NCBI GenBank assembly: GCA_030418545.1
Contig: QAIB01000003.1
Coordinates: forward strand, 496,001 to 560,000
DNA from: Xenophilus aerolatus
GTDB lineage: Bacteria > Pseudomonadota > Gammaproteobacteria > Burkholderiales > Burkholderiaceae_C
DNA: 64,000 nucleotides
Reading direction: 5' to 3'
The notes under the pieces are model-generated. The model was not told where the DNA came from and searched no databases. It saw nothing but the letters and a program-made list of their open reading frames with translations. Positions 43,001 through 51,296 of this stretch are shown here, piece after piece; the stretch's first letter is position 1; each line of letters begins with the position of its first letter. The translations under genes and the position numbers were made by a program.

Positions 43001-43291
43001 CTGGAGGCCGAGCGCTCGCGCGGGCTCACGGCGCTCGAGGCCGTGCGCGAGGCCAGCCTGCTGCGCTTCCGACCCATCCTCATGACCACGCTGGCCGCCG
43101 CGCTGGGCGCACTGCCGCTGGCCATCGGCTTCGGCCAGGGGGCCGAGCTGCGCCAGCCGCTGGGCGTGGCCATCATCGGCGGCCTGATCGCGAGCCAGCT
43201 GCTGACCCTGCTCACGGTGCCCGTGGTCTACGTGCTGCTCGACAAGCTGCGCCGCCGGCCCGCGAACGAACGCCACCTGGCGAGGGCCTGA
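40043..43291 (+). CDS. mdtC: RND efflux permease MdtC
   Basis: A 1082-residue partner of MdtB. It begins MNLSYIFVKRPIATVLLTIG after an AGGAG site and contains ATGFVVDDAIVVLENT and GLFLLIGIVKKNAIMI. It is about 55 residues longer than typical MdtC because of a Ser/Thr/Ala-rich, low-complexity insert at about residues 780-830, between KDLYVPS and VPLSAFARV in the periplasmic porter/docking region. Confidence 0.95.
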   Translation: MNLSYIFVKRPIATVLLTIGIALAGIMAFFVLPVSPLPQVDFPVISVSASLPGASPSTMASSVATPLERRLGVIPGVNELTSNSSTGSTRVTLQFDLSRNIDSAAREVQAAINAARADLPSTLRSNPTYRKANPTAAPVMILALTSKTRTPGQIYDAVSNIVSQRLSQVDGVGDVEIGGGSLPAVRVELDPFPLNRMGISTEDVRAAIQANNANRPKGTIQSEDRRLQIYTPAPGLRAADYRDLVIAWRNNAPVKLSDVARVTDSVENTRTVGLFNGQPAVIVLVTQEPGANIIETVDGVRRLLPELREQLPQDISVQVASDRTNSIRASLREVEVTLVISVMLVVFVVGVFLRRARATIIPAVATVVSLLGTFGVMYLLGFSLNNLSLMALTVATGFVVDDAIVVLENTQRHIEAGMGRLEAALKGAREVGFTVLSISLSLVAVFIPLLFMGGQVGRLFKEFAITLSASVLISLVISLTTTPMLCATLLRAESYYARKKPGRMSGPFLRWTERLWQWSLRTYAHSLDWALASKALVMLSLAVVVGLNVYLFAHIPKGFFPQQDNGQLNAGIRADQSISSTALKAKLKQAVDIINADPAVDTVVAFGGGSRAGGGFMFVNLKPYGSARTEKTQVVIDRLRPQLNQLTGLRVFLGPVQDLRMGGRQSNSTYQYTLKSDSLADLRTWSKKLADRMQELPQLTDVDGESSDNGVETFVQVDRDAAARLGVNTSAINTALYNAYGQRSVATIYNDLNQYSVIMEWSPRFQLSPIVLKDLYVPSTLNTSTNAATGATTVSSVQANTDASTGTSTVTSANPASRTSSAGQAIASNTTALVPLSAFARVAERAVPSSISHEDTELASTVSFSLADGVTLAEGQRLVKQAENDIAMPINVRGSFSGTARAAQDSNSQQAVLILAAIVVIYIVLGILYESLIHPITVLTTLPSAGVGAVLALLLFRMELSIIALIGLFLLIGIVKKNAIMIIDFALEAERSRGLTALEAVREASLLRFRPILMTTLAAALGALPLAIGFGQGAELRQPLGVAIIGGLIASQLLTLLTVPVVYVLLDKLRRRPANERHLARA

Positions 43292-43295
43292 TCCC

Positions 43296-44813
43296 ATGAC
43301 CATCCTGTTTCTCGAACGCTATCGAATCCATAGCAGTCCGCGCCCGTCCGGCGGACGTTCCAGGCACTTTTTTCTTGCGACTACCGCGCTGGCCGCGGCG
43401 CTGGCGCTGGGCGGCTGCGCGGTCGGCCCGCGTTACGAGCGGCCTGTTGCGGTCACGGCCTCGGCCTTCAAGGAAGCACCGGCTGCCGAGGGCTGGGTGC
43501 CGGCGCAGCCCGGCGATGCGCTCGACCGCGGCGAGTGGTGGACCCGCTTCGGCGACCCGCAGCTCGACGCGCTGGCCGCGCGCGTGCAGATCTCGAACCA
43601 GAACATCGCCGCCGCCGTGGCCGCCTACACGCAGGCCCAGGCGCTGGTGCGCCAGCAGCGCGCCGCGCTGTTCCCGAGTGTGAGCCTGGACGGCAGCGGG
43701 CGCCGCACGGGCGCGGTGCGCAACGACGGCACGGGCTCGCCCACCAATAGCTTCTCGGCCAGCCTGGCGGCGGACTGGTCGCCCGACCTGTGGGGCCGGC
43801 TGCGCGAGGCCGTCGGCAGCGCGCAGGCCAACGCGCAGGCCAGCGAGGCCGACCTGGCGTCGGCGCGTCTGTCGGCGGTCGGCGACCTCGTCACCAACTA
43901 CTTCTCGCTGCGCGAGGCCGACACCGAGCTGCGTCTGCTGAACGAGACCATCGAGGGCTACGAGCGCGCGCTGACCATCACGCGCAACCGTTATGAGGCC
44001 GGCATCGCCGCGCAGACCGACGTGCTGCAGGCCCAGACGCAGCTGGTCAGTGCCCAGGCCGAGCGCGTGGCACTGCGCCGCACCCGCGCCACCTACGAGC
44101 ACGCCATCGCCGTGCTGGTGGGCGCCGTGCCGGCGGACTTCTCCATCGCGGTGGCCGACTGGAAGCCGACCGTGCCGGCCGTGCCCACCGGCGTGCCTTC
44201 GCTGCTGCTGCAGCGCCGGCCCGACATCGCGGCGGCCGAGCGTGCCGTCGCGTCGGCCAATGCGCAGATCGGCATCGCGCGCGCCGCGTACTTCCCGAAC
44301 ATCGGGCTCACGGCGTCGATCAGCAGCAGCACCAGCCGCGTGCGCGACCTCTTCGATGCGTCGAACATGCTGTGGGCGCTGGGCCTGTCGGTGGCGCAGA
44401 CGGTGTTCGATGCGGGCGCCATCGGTGCCGGCGTCGATGCCGCCAAGGCCGCGCATGAAGCCAGCGTGGCACGCTATCGCCAGACCGTGCTCGCCGCCTT
44501 CCAGAGCGTGGAAGACCAGCTCAGCGCCACGGCCGCGCTGGCGGAGCAGGAGGGCCTGCGCCGCACCGCCTCGCTGGCGGCCGACCGCACCGAGCAGCAA
44601 CTGCTCAACCGCTACCGCGCCGGGCAGGTCAGCTACACCGACGTGGTCAGCGCCCAGGCCTCGGCCCTGAGCGCGCGGCGCAGCCTGGTGCAGGTGCAGC
44701 TCGCGCGGCAGACCGCGGCCGTGGGGCTGATCCAGTCGCTGGGCGGTGGGTGGGAGGCGGCCTGGCTGCGCGATGCCGCGCCCGCGGTCGAGCCCGCTCG
44801 AAGCCCGGGCTGA
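43296..44813 (+). CDS. NodT-type outer-membrane efflux lipoprotein
   Basis: A 505-residue TolC-like channel protein of the OprM/NodT class and the third part of the MdtABC system. The lipobox is ALALGGC; CAVGPRYERP is the mature start. Two repeats of the long alpha-helical hairpin follow (QPALxxLxx-type YTQAQALVRQQRAALFPSV and LLQRRPDIAAAERAVASANAQIGIARAAYFPNI). It starts 5 bp after mdtC. The signal n-region (residues 7-27) is encoded by two-hairpin repeat copy H. Confidence 0.92.
   Translation: MTILFLERYRIHSSPRPSGGRSRHFFLATTALAAALALGGCAVGPRYERPVAVTASAFKEAPAAEGWVPAQPGDALDRGEWWTRFGDPQLDALAARVQISNQNIAAAVAAYTQAQALVRQQRAALFPSVSLDGSGRRTGAVRNDGTGSPTNSFSASLAADWSPDLWGRLREAVGSAQANAQASEADLASARLSAVGDLVTNYFSLREADTELRLLNETIEGYERALTITRNRYEAGIAAQTDVLQAQTQLVSAQAERVALRRTRATYEHAIAVLVGAVPADFSIAVADWKPTVPAVPTGVPSLLLQRRPDIAAAERAVASANAQIGIARAAYFPNIGLTASISSSTSRVRDLFDASNMLWALGLSVAQTVFDAGAIGAGVDAAKAAHEASVARYRQTVLAAFQSVEDQLSATAALAEQEGLRRTASLAADRTEQQLLNRYRAGQVSYTDVVSAQASALSARRSLVQVQLARQTAAVGLIQSLGGGWEAAWLRDAAPAVEPARSPG
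43315..43374 (+). repeat. Two-hairpin repeat, copy H (in lipoprotein 5' end)
   Basis: CGCTATCGAATCCATAGC, then GTCCGCGCCC and GTCCGGCGGAC arms and a GGCACTTTTTT tail. It is entirely inside the coding frame. Without it the nearest alternative start (TTG near 43376) would leave a signal peptide with no positive charge. Confidence 0.8.
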
Positions 44814-44926
44814 GCGGCCTGGGACGCACGCCGGGCGGCAGGCCCGAAATTGTTGTGGATGGCGTCCACTTCATCGCCTACAGTCCGGGCTCGCACCGGC
44901 TGCGGTGCCGCTTCAGCAAGGACAGC

Positions 44927-45559
44927 ATGGGCAAGGTATTCGTCAACATCGGCCTGAGCCTCGACGGCTACATGGCTCCCGAGGGCATGCGGATGGACCG
45001 GCCCGATCACCTGGGCTGGGGCGCCAAGTGGGGCGCGATGATGGGCTGGCTGCTGCGCCAGCAGCACTTCCGCGAGAACGTGCTCAAGGCCGGGCCGGGC
45101 GGAGAAACCGGGCCCATCAACGACCACGTGCGCAGCACCTTCGAGCGCATCGGGGCCAACATCATGGGCAAGCGCATGTTCGACCAGGGCGAGGCCGCCT
45201 GGCCGGAGGAGGCGCCCTTCCACACCCCCGTCTACGTGCTCACGCACGAGAAGCGCGCGCCCTGGGTGCGGCCGGGCGGAACGACCTTCCACTTCGTCAA
45301 CGACGGCCCGGAGCGCGCACTGGAACTCGCGCGCGCATCCGCCGGCGAGCGCGACGTGCGCATCTCGGGCGGGGCCGACGTGATCCAGCAGTACCTGAAC
45401 CTGGGCGTCGTCGACGAACTCGAGATCGCCCTCGCGCCGGTGCTGTTCGGCGGCGGCCGGCGGCTGTTCGAGCACCTGCGCGAACCCGGCCCGGCCTGGC
45501 GCATCGACCGCGTGCTCGACGGGCCAGGAGCCACGCACCTGCGCTACGTGCGCGCCTGA
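44927..45559 (+). CDS. Dihydrofolate-reductase-like (RibD C-terminal) family protein
   Basis: A 210-residue protein with GKVFVNIGLSLDGYMAPEG at the N-terminus and RISGGADVIQQYLNLGVVDELEIALAPVLFGGG at the C-terminus, typical of the RibD_C/YyaP-like family of NAD(P)H reductases. The substrate is unknown. The 113 bp upstream contain no recognisable elements. Confidence 0.87.
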   Translation: MGKVFVNIGLSLDGYMAPEGMRMDRPDHLGWGAKWGAMMGWLLRQQHFRENVLKAGPGGETGPINDHVRSTFERIGANIMGKRMFDQGEAAWPEEAPFHTPVYVLTHEKRAPWVRPGGTTFHFVNDGPERALELARASAGERDVRISGGADVIQQYLNLGVVDELEIALAPVLFGGGRRLFEHLREPGPAWRIDRVLDGPGATHLRYVRA

Positions 45560-45652
45560 GTCGGCGCGGGCGCCGGGTCACCGCGGGCGACGCCTCGCAG
45601 TGCCCGGGCCCTGTGCCGAGGGCAGCGCCAGGGGTATGTGGAGAATGGGCGC

Positions 45653-46981
45653 ATGCTTCGGCCTTTTCCTTTGTTCCATCGTTCGTCCACGTTGGCCCCG
45701 GCCCACGTCGGCCTTGCCGTCCTTCTCGCGGGATGTGCGTCTTCGCCACCGCCCGTCCCGCCGCCGGCCGCACCCGTTGCCGCCGCCCCTGCGCCCGCCC
45801 CGAGCGCGCCGGCACTGCCGCCGGCCAGCCCCGCGCTGCCGCCGCAGGACGCCACGCTGCAACAGCGCTTCGCCGCCTGGCTTGCCGACTACCGCAGCTT
45901 CGCCCGCGCCAGCGGCGTGAGCGATGCCACCCTGCAGTCCGCGCTCGACGGCGCCCAGTACCTGCCCCGCGTCGTGGAACTGGACCGCGCACAGCCCGAA
46001 TTCACGCGTGCCGTGTGGGACTACCTCGACACCGCCGCCAGCACCGAGCGCGTCGCGCGCGGCCAGCAGCAGGGCGCCCTGGCCCGGGCCGACATCGACG
46101 CCGCGGCCGCGCGCTATGGCGTCCCGGCCGAGGTGCTGCTGGCGATCTGGGGCATGGAAAGCAACTTCGGCAGCAACTATGGAAGCACGCCCACAGTCGA
46201 TGCGCTGGCCACGCTGGGCTTCGACGGCCGCCGTGGCGACTGGGCGCGCAAGGAGCTGCTGGCGGCGCTGCAGATCCTCGACCGGCGCGACATCGATCGC
46301 GCCCACATTGTCGGCTCCTGGGCCGGCGCGATGGGCCAGACGCAGTTCATGCCCTCGACCTTCCTCACCTACGCCGTGGACGCCGACGGCGACGGCCGGC
46401 GCGACATCTGGGGCAGCATGGCCGACGTCATGGCCTCGACCGCCAACTTCATGGCGCGCTCCGGCTGGCGCAGCGGCCAGCCCTGGGGCCTGGAGGTGAG
46501 CCTGCCGCCGGGATTCGACCCCGCGCGCGCCGATCCGTCGCTGCGCCAGGCGGCCAGCCAGTGGGCGGCCGAGGGCGTGCGTGCCGCCGATGGCCGGCCG
46601 CTGCCCGAGCTGCCCGAGGCCGAGCTGCTGTTGCCCGCCGGCGCACGCGGCCCGGCCTTCCTCGTCGGCCCGAACTTCCGTGCCCTTCTGCGCTACAACA
46701 ACTCGACCAGCTACGCGCTCGGCGTCGGCCTGCTGGCGCAGCGGCTGGCCGGCGGACCCGGCGTGCAGGCCGCCTGGCCGCGCGACCTGGTGCCGCTGTC
46801 GCGCAGCCAGGTGACGGCGTTGCAGACCGCCTTGAACACGCGGGGCTTCGACACCGGCACGCCCGACGGCGTGATGGGCCCGGCCACGCGCCGCGGGCTG
46901 CGCGACTGGCAGCGCAGCGTCGGCCTGCCGGCCGATGGTTACCCCACCACCGAACTGCTGCAGCGGCTGCAGGCGCCCTGA
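45653..46981 (+). CDS. Lytic murein transglycosylase, MltB family
   Basis: A 442-residue lipoprotein (lipobox LLAGC) that cuts peptidoglycan glycan strands. A Pro/Ala linker (about residues 25-65) is followed by the SLT_2 catalytic domain, with catalytic Glu169 in WGMESNFGSNYG and the MGQTQFMPSTFL motif. A C-terminal peptidoglycan-binding domain (LQTALNTRGFDTGTPDGVMGPATRRGLRDWQ) ends the protein. Confidence 0.92.
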   Translation: MLRPFPLFHRSSTLAPAHVGLAVLLAGCASSPPPVPPPAAPVAAAPAPAPSAPALPPASPALPPQDATLQQRFAAWLADYRSFARASGVSDATLQSALDGAQYLPRVVELDRAQPEFTRAVWDYLDTAASTERVARGQQQGALARADIDAAAARYGVPAEVLLAIWGMESNFGSNYGSTPTVDALATLGFDGRRGDWARKELLAALQILDRRDIDRAHIVGSWAGAMGQTQFMPSTFLTYAVDADGDGRRDIWGSMADVMASTANFMARSGWRSGQPWGLEVSLPPGFDPARADPSLRQAASQWAAEGVRAADGRPLPELPEAELLLPAGARGPAFLVGPNFRALLRYNNSTSYALGVGLLAQRLAGGPGVQAAWPRDLVPLSRSQVTALQTALNTRGFDTGTPDGVMGPATRRGLRDWQRSVGLPADGYPTTELLQRLQAP

Positions 46982-46996
46982 GCGCGCCGCCGGCGC

Positions 46997-47863
46997 TCAG
47001 CGCCGCGGCCGGGGCGCTTCCAGGTAGGCGCCTGTGTCGAACAGCCGGCGCTCGGCCTCGTCGATGCGCCGTACCGCGCCCTTGCCTGCCCGGCTGGCCA
47101 GAAGCTCGACCAGCGCCTCGGCCAGCGCCATGCCGGCCGCCACCGAGGGGAAGAACGACGGACTGTGGATGGTGAAGAGCAGCGTTTCCTGCGCCAGCAG
47201 CGACAGGGGTGAGGCCGCGCTGTCGGTCAGCGCCACGATGCGGCAACCGGACTCCCTGGCCGCCTCGGCCACCTGCAGCGCCTCGCGCGAGTAGGGCGCG
47301 AAACTGGCCACCAGCAGCACGTCGCCCCTGGCGAAGGCGCGCTGCTGCATCTCCAGCACGCCGCCCTGGCCGTCGACCAGGTGCACGGTGGGCCGGAACA
47401 GCCGGTACTGGTAGACGAAGGCAAAGGCGATCGGGAAGCAGGCGCGAAAGCCCGCCGCGTGCACGGCCGGTGCCTTCTCGACCAGCGCGCACACCCGGTC
47501 GAGCGCGCCCGCGCTCTGGGCCTGCGTGGCCTCGAGGTTGCGGCGCTGCACCTCGAACATCTCCTGCGTCAGGCCGCCGTCCCCGGCACGGCCGATGAGC
47601 CGCTTCGCGCGGGCCCCATAGGCCTGGCCGCCCAGGCCCATGTCGGCCGCGAAGGCGGCCTTGAGCGGCGGCCAGCCTTCGAAGCCCAGGTGCTGCGCGA
47701 AGCGCACCAGCGTGGCCGGCGTGGCCCCGGCATTCACGCCCACGCTGCGCATCGAACTGGTGACGACCTCGGCCGGGTGATCCAGCAGGTACCTCGCTAC
47801 CTGCTGCAGCGCGGGGCTCAGGTCGGCAAAGCGCTGGCGGATCTGGTCCTGGATCGAAGTCAT
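46997..47863 (-). CDS. RpiR/MurR-family transcriptional regulator
   Basis: A 288-residue regulator. The N-terminal HTH_6 domain is followed by a SIS sugar-isomerase-type ligand domain (about residues 125-250, with ARGDVLLVASFAPYSREA). The start MTSIQDQIRQRF is chosen for family fit. It is transcribed away from the aminotransferase operon, and three palindromes in the shared promoter region are its likely binding sites. Confidence 0.9.
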   Translation of the reverse strand: MTSIQDQIRQRFADLSPALQQVARYLLDHPAEVVTSSMRSVGVNAGATPATLVRFAQHLGFEGWPPLKAAFAADMGLGGQAYGARAKRLIGRAGDGGLTQEMFEVQRRNLEATQAQSAGALDRVCALVEKAPAVHAAGFRACFPIAFAFVYQYRLFRPTVHLVDGQGGVLEMQQRAFARGDVLLVASFAPYSREALQVAEAARESGCRIVALTDSAASPLSLLAQETLLFTIHSPSFFPSVAAGMALAEALVELLASRAGKGAVRRIDEAERRLFDTGAYLEAPRPRR

Positions 47864-47880
47864 GGCGGCGAGGGCAGGGT

Positions 47881-47973
47881 GGAACGAATGTACCGGAATC
47901 GACACGCCTGTTTCGCTGACGCAGTTGACGGAACAAATGTTCCATATAAGAATTGGGCCAGAACATTGGTTCC
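47881..47973. promoter_or_regulatory. Operator palindromes and promoter for the RpiR-controlled operon
   Basis: Three related sites lie in the divergent gap: GGAACGAATGTACC (47881-47894), the perfect dyad GGAACAAATGTTCC (47930-47943) and AGAACATTGGTTCC (47960-47973). TTGACG at 47925-47930 with AAGAAT 17 bp later is a likely promoter toward the aminotransferase. The central operator fills its spacer, so repression is expected. Confidence 0.7.
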
Positions 47974-47994
47974 ATCAGCCCGATCACTCCGCCC

Positions 47995-49329
47995 ATGACG
48001 CACGTCTTCCACCGTCACCTGCACCAAACGCCGCCCGTCGCCGCTTCTGCGCAGGGCCTGCACATCCGCGACGCCCAGGGGCGCAGCTACCTCGATGCCT
48101 CCGGGGGCGCCGCCGTGTCATGCCTCGGCCACGGCCACCCCGACGTTCTCGCCGCGATGCACGCGCAGATCGACACGCTGCCCTATGCGCACACCAGCTT
48201 CTTCACCACCGAGGTGGCGGAGCGACTGGCCGACGAACTGGTGCGTACGGCGCCGGCCGGCATGCAGCACGCCTACCTGGTCAGCGGCGGCTCGGAGGCG
48301 GTGGAGTCGGCCCTCAAGATGGCGCGCCAGTACTTCGTCGAGATCGGCCAGCCGCAGCGCACGCACTTCATCGCGCGCCGGCAGAGCTATCACGGCAACA
48401 CCCTGGGCGCGCTCGCAGTGGGCGGCAACGCGTGGCGGCGCGAGCCTTTTGCGCCCATCCTGGTGCCGGTCACCCACGTGTCGCCCTGCTACCCGTACCG
48501 CGAGCAGCGCGGGGGGGAGAGCCCGCAGCAGTACGGCCAGCGCCTGGCCGACGAGCTGGAGCAGGCCATCCTGGCCCAGGGGCCCGAGCGCGTGATCGCC
48601 TTCGTCGCCGAGACCGTCGGCGGCGCCACGGCCGGTGTGCTCACGCCCGTGCCCGGCTACTTCAAGGCCGTGCGCGCGGTGTGCGACCGCTACGGCGTGC
48701 TGCTGATCCTGGACGAGGTGATGTGCGGCATGGGCCGCACCGGCACCCTCTATGCCAGCGAACAGGAAGACGTGGTGCCCGACCTGGTCACGATCGCCAA
48801 GGGCCTGGGCGGCGGTTACCAGCCGATCGGCGCGGTGCTGGCGCAGCAGAGGATCGTCGACGCCATGTCGCAGGGCAGCGGCTTCTTCCAGCACGGCCAT
48901 ACCTACCTGGGCCACCCGGTGGCCTGCGCGGCGGCACTCGCGGTGCAGCGCGTGATCCACCGCGATGGCCTGCTGGCCAAGGTGCGGGCCGACGGCGAGG
49001 TCTTCGGGGCCACGCTGCGCGACGCGCTGGGCAGCCACCCGCACGTGGGCGACGTGCGCGGGCGCGGCTTCTTCTGGGGTGTGGAGCTGGTGGCCGATCG
49101 AGCGGGCAAGACGCCCTTCGATCCGGCCCGCAGGGTGCATGCCGCGATCAAGAAGGACGCCATGGCGCGCGGCCTGCTGTGCTACCCCATGGGCGGCACG
49201 GTCGACGGCCGGCTGGGCGATCACGTGCTGCTGGCGCCGCCCTTCATTGCCACGCGCGACGAGCTCAAGCACGTCGCGACGCTGCTGGCCGAGTCGGTCG
49301 ATGCAGTCACGCGGGCAGCGATGCGCTGA
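47995..49329 (+). CDS. Class III PLP aminotransferase
   Basis: A 444-residue aminotransferase. The PLP-contacting segment is LILDEVMCGMGRTGTLYA and the Schiff-base Lys is in LVTIAKGLGGGYQPIGAVL. An N-terminal GRSYLDASGGAAVSCLGHGHP is typical of omega-amino-acid:pyruvate enzymes. Grouping with an amino-acid-binding protein and a racemase-like protein under an RpiR regulator suggests uptake and catabolism of an amino compound. The exact substrate is unknown. Confidence 0.9.
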   Translation: MTHVFHRHLHQTPPVAASAQGLHIRDAQGRSYLDASGGAAVSCLGHGHPDVLAAMHAQIDTLPYAHTSFFTTEVAERLADELVRTAPAGMQHAYLVSGGSEAVESALKMARQYFVEIGQPQRTHFIARRQSYHGNTLGALAVGGNAWRREPFAPILVPVTHVSPCYPYREQRGGESPQQYGQRLADELEQAILAQGPERVIAFVAETVGGATAGVLTPVPGYFKAVRAVCDRYGVLLILDEVMCGMGRTGTLYASEQEDVVPDLVTIAKGLGGGYQPIGAVLAQQRIVDAMSQGSGFFQHGHTYLGHPVACAAALAVQRVIHRDGLLAKVRADGEVFGATLRDALGSHPHVGDVRGRGFFWGVELVADRAGKTPFDPARRVHAAIKKDAMARGLLCYPMGGTVDGRLGDHVLLAPPFIATRDELKHVATLLAESVDAVTRAAMR

Positions 49330-49388
49330 CCCCGCCTGCCTCCTTCTTTTTTCCCCTTCTTTCTTCCACTCTGACGAGGAGCTTTGCC

Positions 49389-50556
49389 ATGCTTCGGATT
49401 CGCCCTGCCTCCCCCGTGCTGCTGCTCGCCCTGTGCGTGGCGGCCGCCTCGCCCCTGGCCGCCCATGCGCAGGAAGGAACGCTCAAGAAGATCAAGGACA
49501 CGGGCAGCATCACGCTGGGCCACCGTGAATCGTCCTTCGGCTTCTCGTACAACGACGGCGGGCCCACGCCGGTGGGCAGTGGGCCTGCTCGCGCTCTGTA
49601 AGGGGATCGCGTTGCTTCGCCAAGGGGCTGGATGCAAGGCGCCCGTGCGCAGCAAGGCTCGCGCCTTGCAAGCGCGGGCAACGCCGCAGACGGTCCCTTG
49701 GCGAAGCAACCCGAAGGGAAGCTCATCCCAGCCCGCCCTTCGGCGTTGCGCTTCTGGTGCGTGTGGACACACGCACGGCGTCGCGCGCCTTGATGGGCGG
49801 GCTGGGATGAGCTTCGCGACCCCATACAGAGCGCGAACAGGCCCAGGCATCGACATCTGCATGAAGATCGTCGACGCGGTGAAGGCCGAGCTCAAGCTGC
49901 CCAGGCTCGACATCCGGTACCAGCTCGTCACCTCGCAGAACCGCATCCCGCTGGTGATGAACGGCACCGTGGACATCGAGTGCGGCTCCACCACCAACCT
50001 GGTCGAGCGCCAGAAGCAGGTCGCGTTCTCGCCCGACATCTTCCGCTACAACGTGCGCATGCTGGTCAAGGCCGACTCGGGCATCCGGAGCATCGCCGAC
50101 CTGCAGGGCAAGAGCGTGGTGACGACCACCGGCACGACCTCCTTTCGCCTGCTGCGCGAAGCCGACAAGGGGCGCAACCTCGAGATCACGCCGATGGCCG
50201 GCAAGGACCATGCGGACTCCTTCCTGCTGGTGGAGAACGGGCGCGCGCAAGCCTTCGTGCTCGACGACATCCTGCTTGCAGGACTGCTCGCGACGGCGAA
50301 GAACCCGAAGGACTTCCTGATCACCGGCGAAGCGCTGCGCACCGAGAACCAGTCACTGATGCTGCGCAAGGACGACCCCGCGTTCAAGGCCCTTGTCGAC
50401 CGCGTGGTCACGGGCATGATGAAATCCGGCGAGATGGAGAAGCTCTACGCCCGGTGGTTCACCTCGCCGATCCCGCCCAAGGGCGTGAACATCAACTACC
50501 CGCTCAACGTCGAGACGAAGGAGGCCTTCGCCAACCCGTCCGACAAGGGCATCTGA
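49389..50556 (+). pseudogene. ABC amino-acid-binding protein gene, split by a 267-bp element
   Basis: The 5' part encodes a signal peptide (MLRIRPASPVLLLALCVAAA) and GHRESSFGFSYNDGGPTPVG. The 3' part continues GIDICMKIVDAVKAEL to the end of a family-3 solute-binding protein (TTGTTSFRLL, AFVLDDILLAGL). The element at 49579-49845 changes the frame and brings a stop at 49601. Removing 271 bp (the element plus one GGCA) rejoins the codons as Gly-Ile-Asp-Ile-Cys and yields an intact 298-residue protein. As it stands, no exported protein can be made unless the fragments are used separately. Confidence 0.92.
49579..49845. mobile_element. Nested-palindrome MITE-like insertion
   Basis: About 267 bp with imperfect terminal inverted repeats of about 31 bp (left TGGGCCTGCTCGCGCTCTGT, right the complement with few mismatches). 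It is flanked by the direct repeat GGCA (49575-49578 and 49846-49849). Inside lie two long arms. One is a 16-bp perfect inverted repeat (49611-49626 with 49695-49710) enclosing a 10-bp pair TGCAAGGCGC/GCGCCTTGCA. The other is a 21-bp perfect inverted repeat (49718-49738 with 49795-49815) enclosing an 8-bp hairpin GTGCGTGT/ACACGCAC. No protein is encoded. Confidence 0.88.
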
Positions 50557-50568
50557 CCTGCAAGCACC

Positions 50569-51216
50569 ATGCGCATCGCCCTCATCCACGCCCTGGCCCA
50601 TTCGGTGGCACCCATCAACGCCGCCTTCGCCCGCGACTGGTCCGAGGCGCAGCGGATGAACCTGCTGGACGACAGCCTGTCGGCCGACCTGGCGGCCGGT
50701 GGGCGCGGGCTGGACGCGGCGATGCACGAGCGCTTCATGCGCCTGGGGCAGTACGCGGTCGACACCGGTGCCGACGGCATCCTCTTCACCTGCTCGGCCT
50801 TCGGGCCCTGCATCGAGGCGGTCGCGTGCGCCCATGCGCCGATGCCGGTGCTCAAGCCCAACGAGGCCATGATCGACGAGGCGGCACAGGGCGAGGGGCC
50901 GCTGGGGCTCATCGCCACCTTCGCGGCCACGCTGCGGTCGATGCCGCCTGAATTTCCGCCAGGCGTGACGCTGCACACCGCGCTGGCCGAGGGCGCGCTG
51001 GAGGCCCTGGACGCCGGCGACGCGGCGCGACACGACGCGCTCGTCGCCGAGCAGGCCGCGGCGCTGGCCGCACGCGGCTGCACGCGCATCGCGCTGGCGC
51101 AGTTCAGCATGGCGCGGGCACGCGCGGCCTGCGAGGCCGCCAGCGGGCTCGCGGTGCTCACGACCGTCGACAGCGCGGTACGCGCACTCAGGCGCAGGTT
51201 GCTGAAGCCGAACTGA
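50569..51216 (+). CDS. Asp/Glu/hydantoin racemase superfamily protein with one catalytic Cys
   Basis: A 215-residue protein of the two-domain Asp/Glu racemase fold. The first catalytic Cys is in [10 protein letters not shown]. Where the second normally sits the sequence is IALAQFSMA, so the second Cys is replaced by Gln. A two-base racemisation is therefore doubtful; decarboxylase-like or isomerase chemistry is possible. It lies 12 bp after the binding-protein gene and probably belongs to the same operon. Confidence 0.82.
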   Translation: MRIALIHALAHSVAPINAAFARDWSEAQRMNLLDDSLSADLAAGGRGLDAAMHERFMRLGQYAVDTGADGILFTCSAFGPCIEAVACAHAPMPVLKPNEAMIDEAAQGEGPLGLIATFAATLRSMPPEFPPGVTLHTALAEGALEALDAGDAARHDALVAEQAAALAARGCTRIALAQFSMARARAACEAASGLAVLTTVDSAVRALRRRLLKPN

Positions 51217-51296
51217 CTTGCGCCCTCGCGATAATCGGCGCTCGCTTTGCGGCGCCCGGTGCGGTGCGCCGGGGCCCTCGAACAAGGAGCGTCAGT

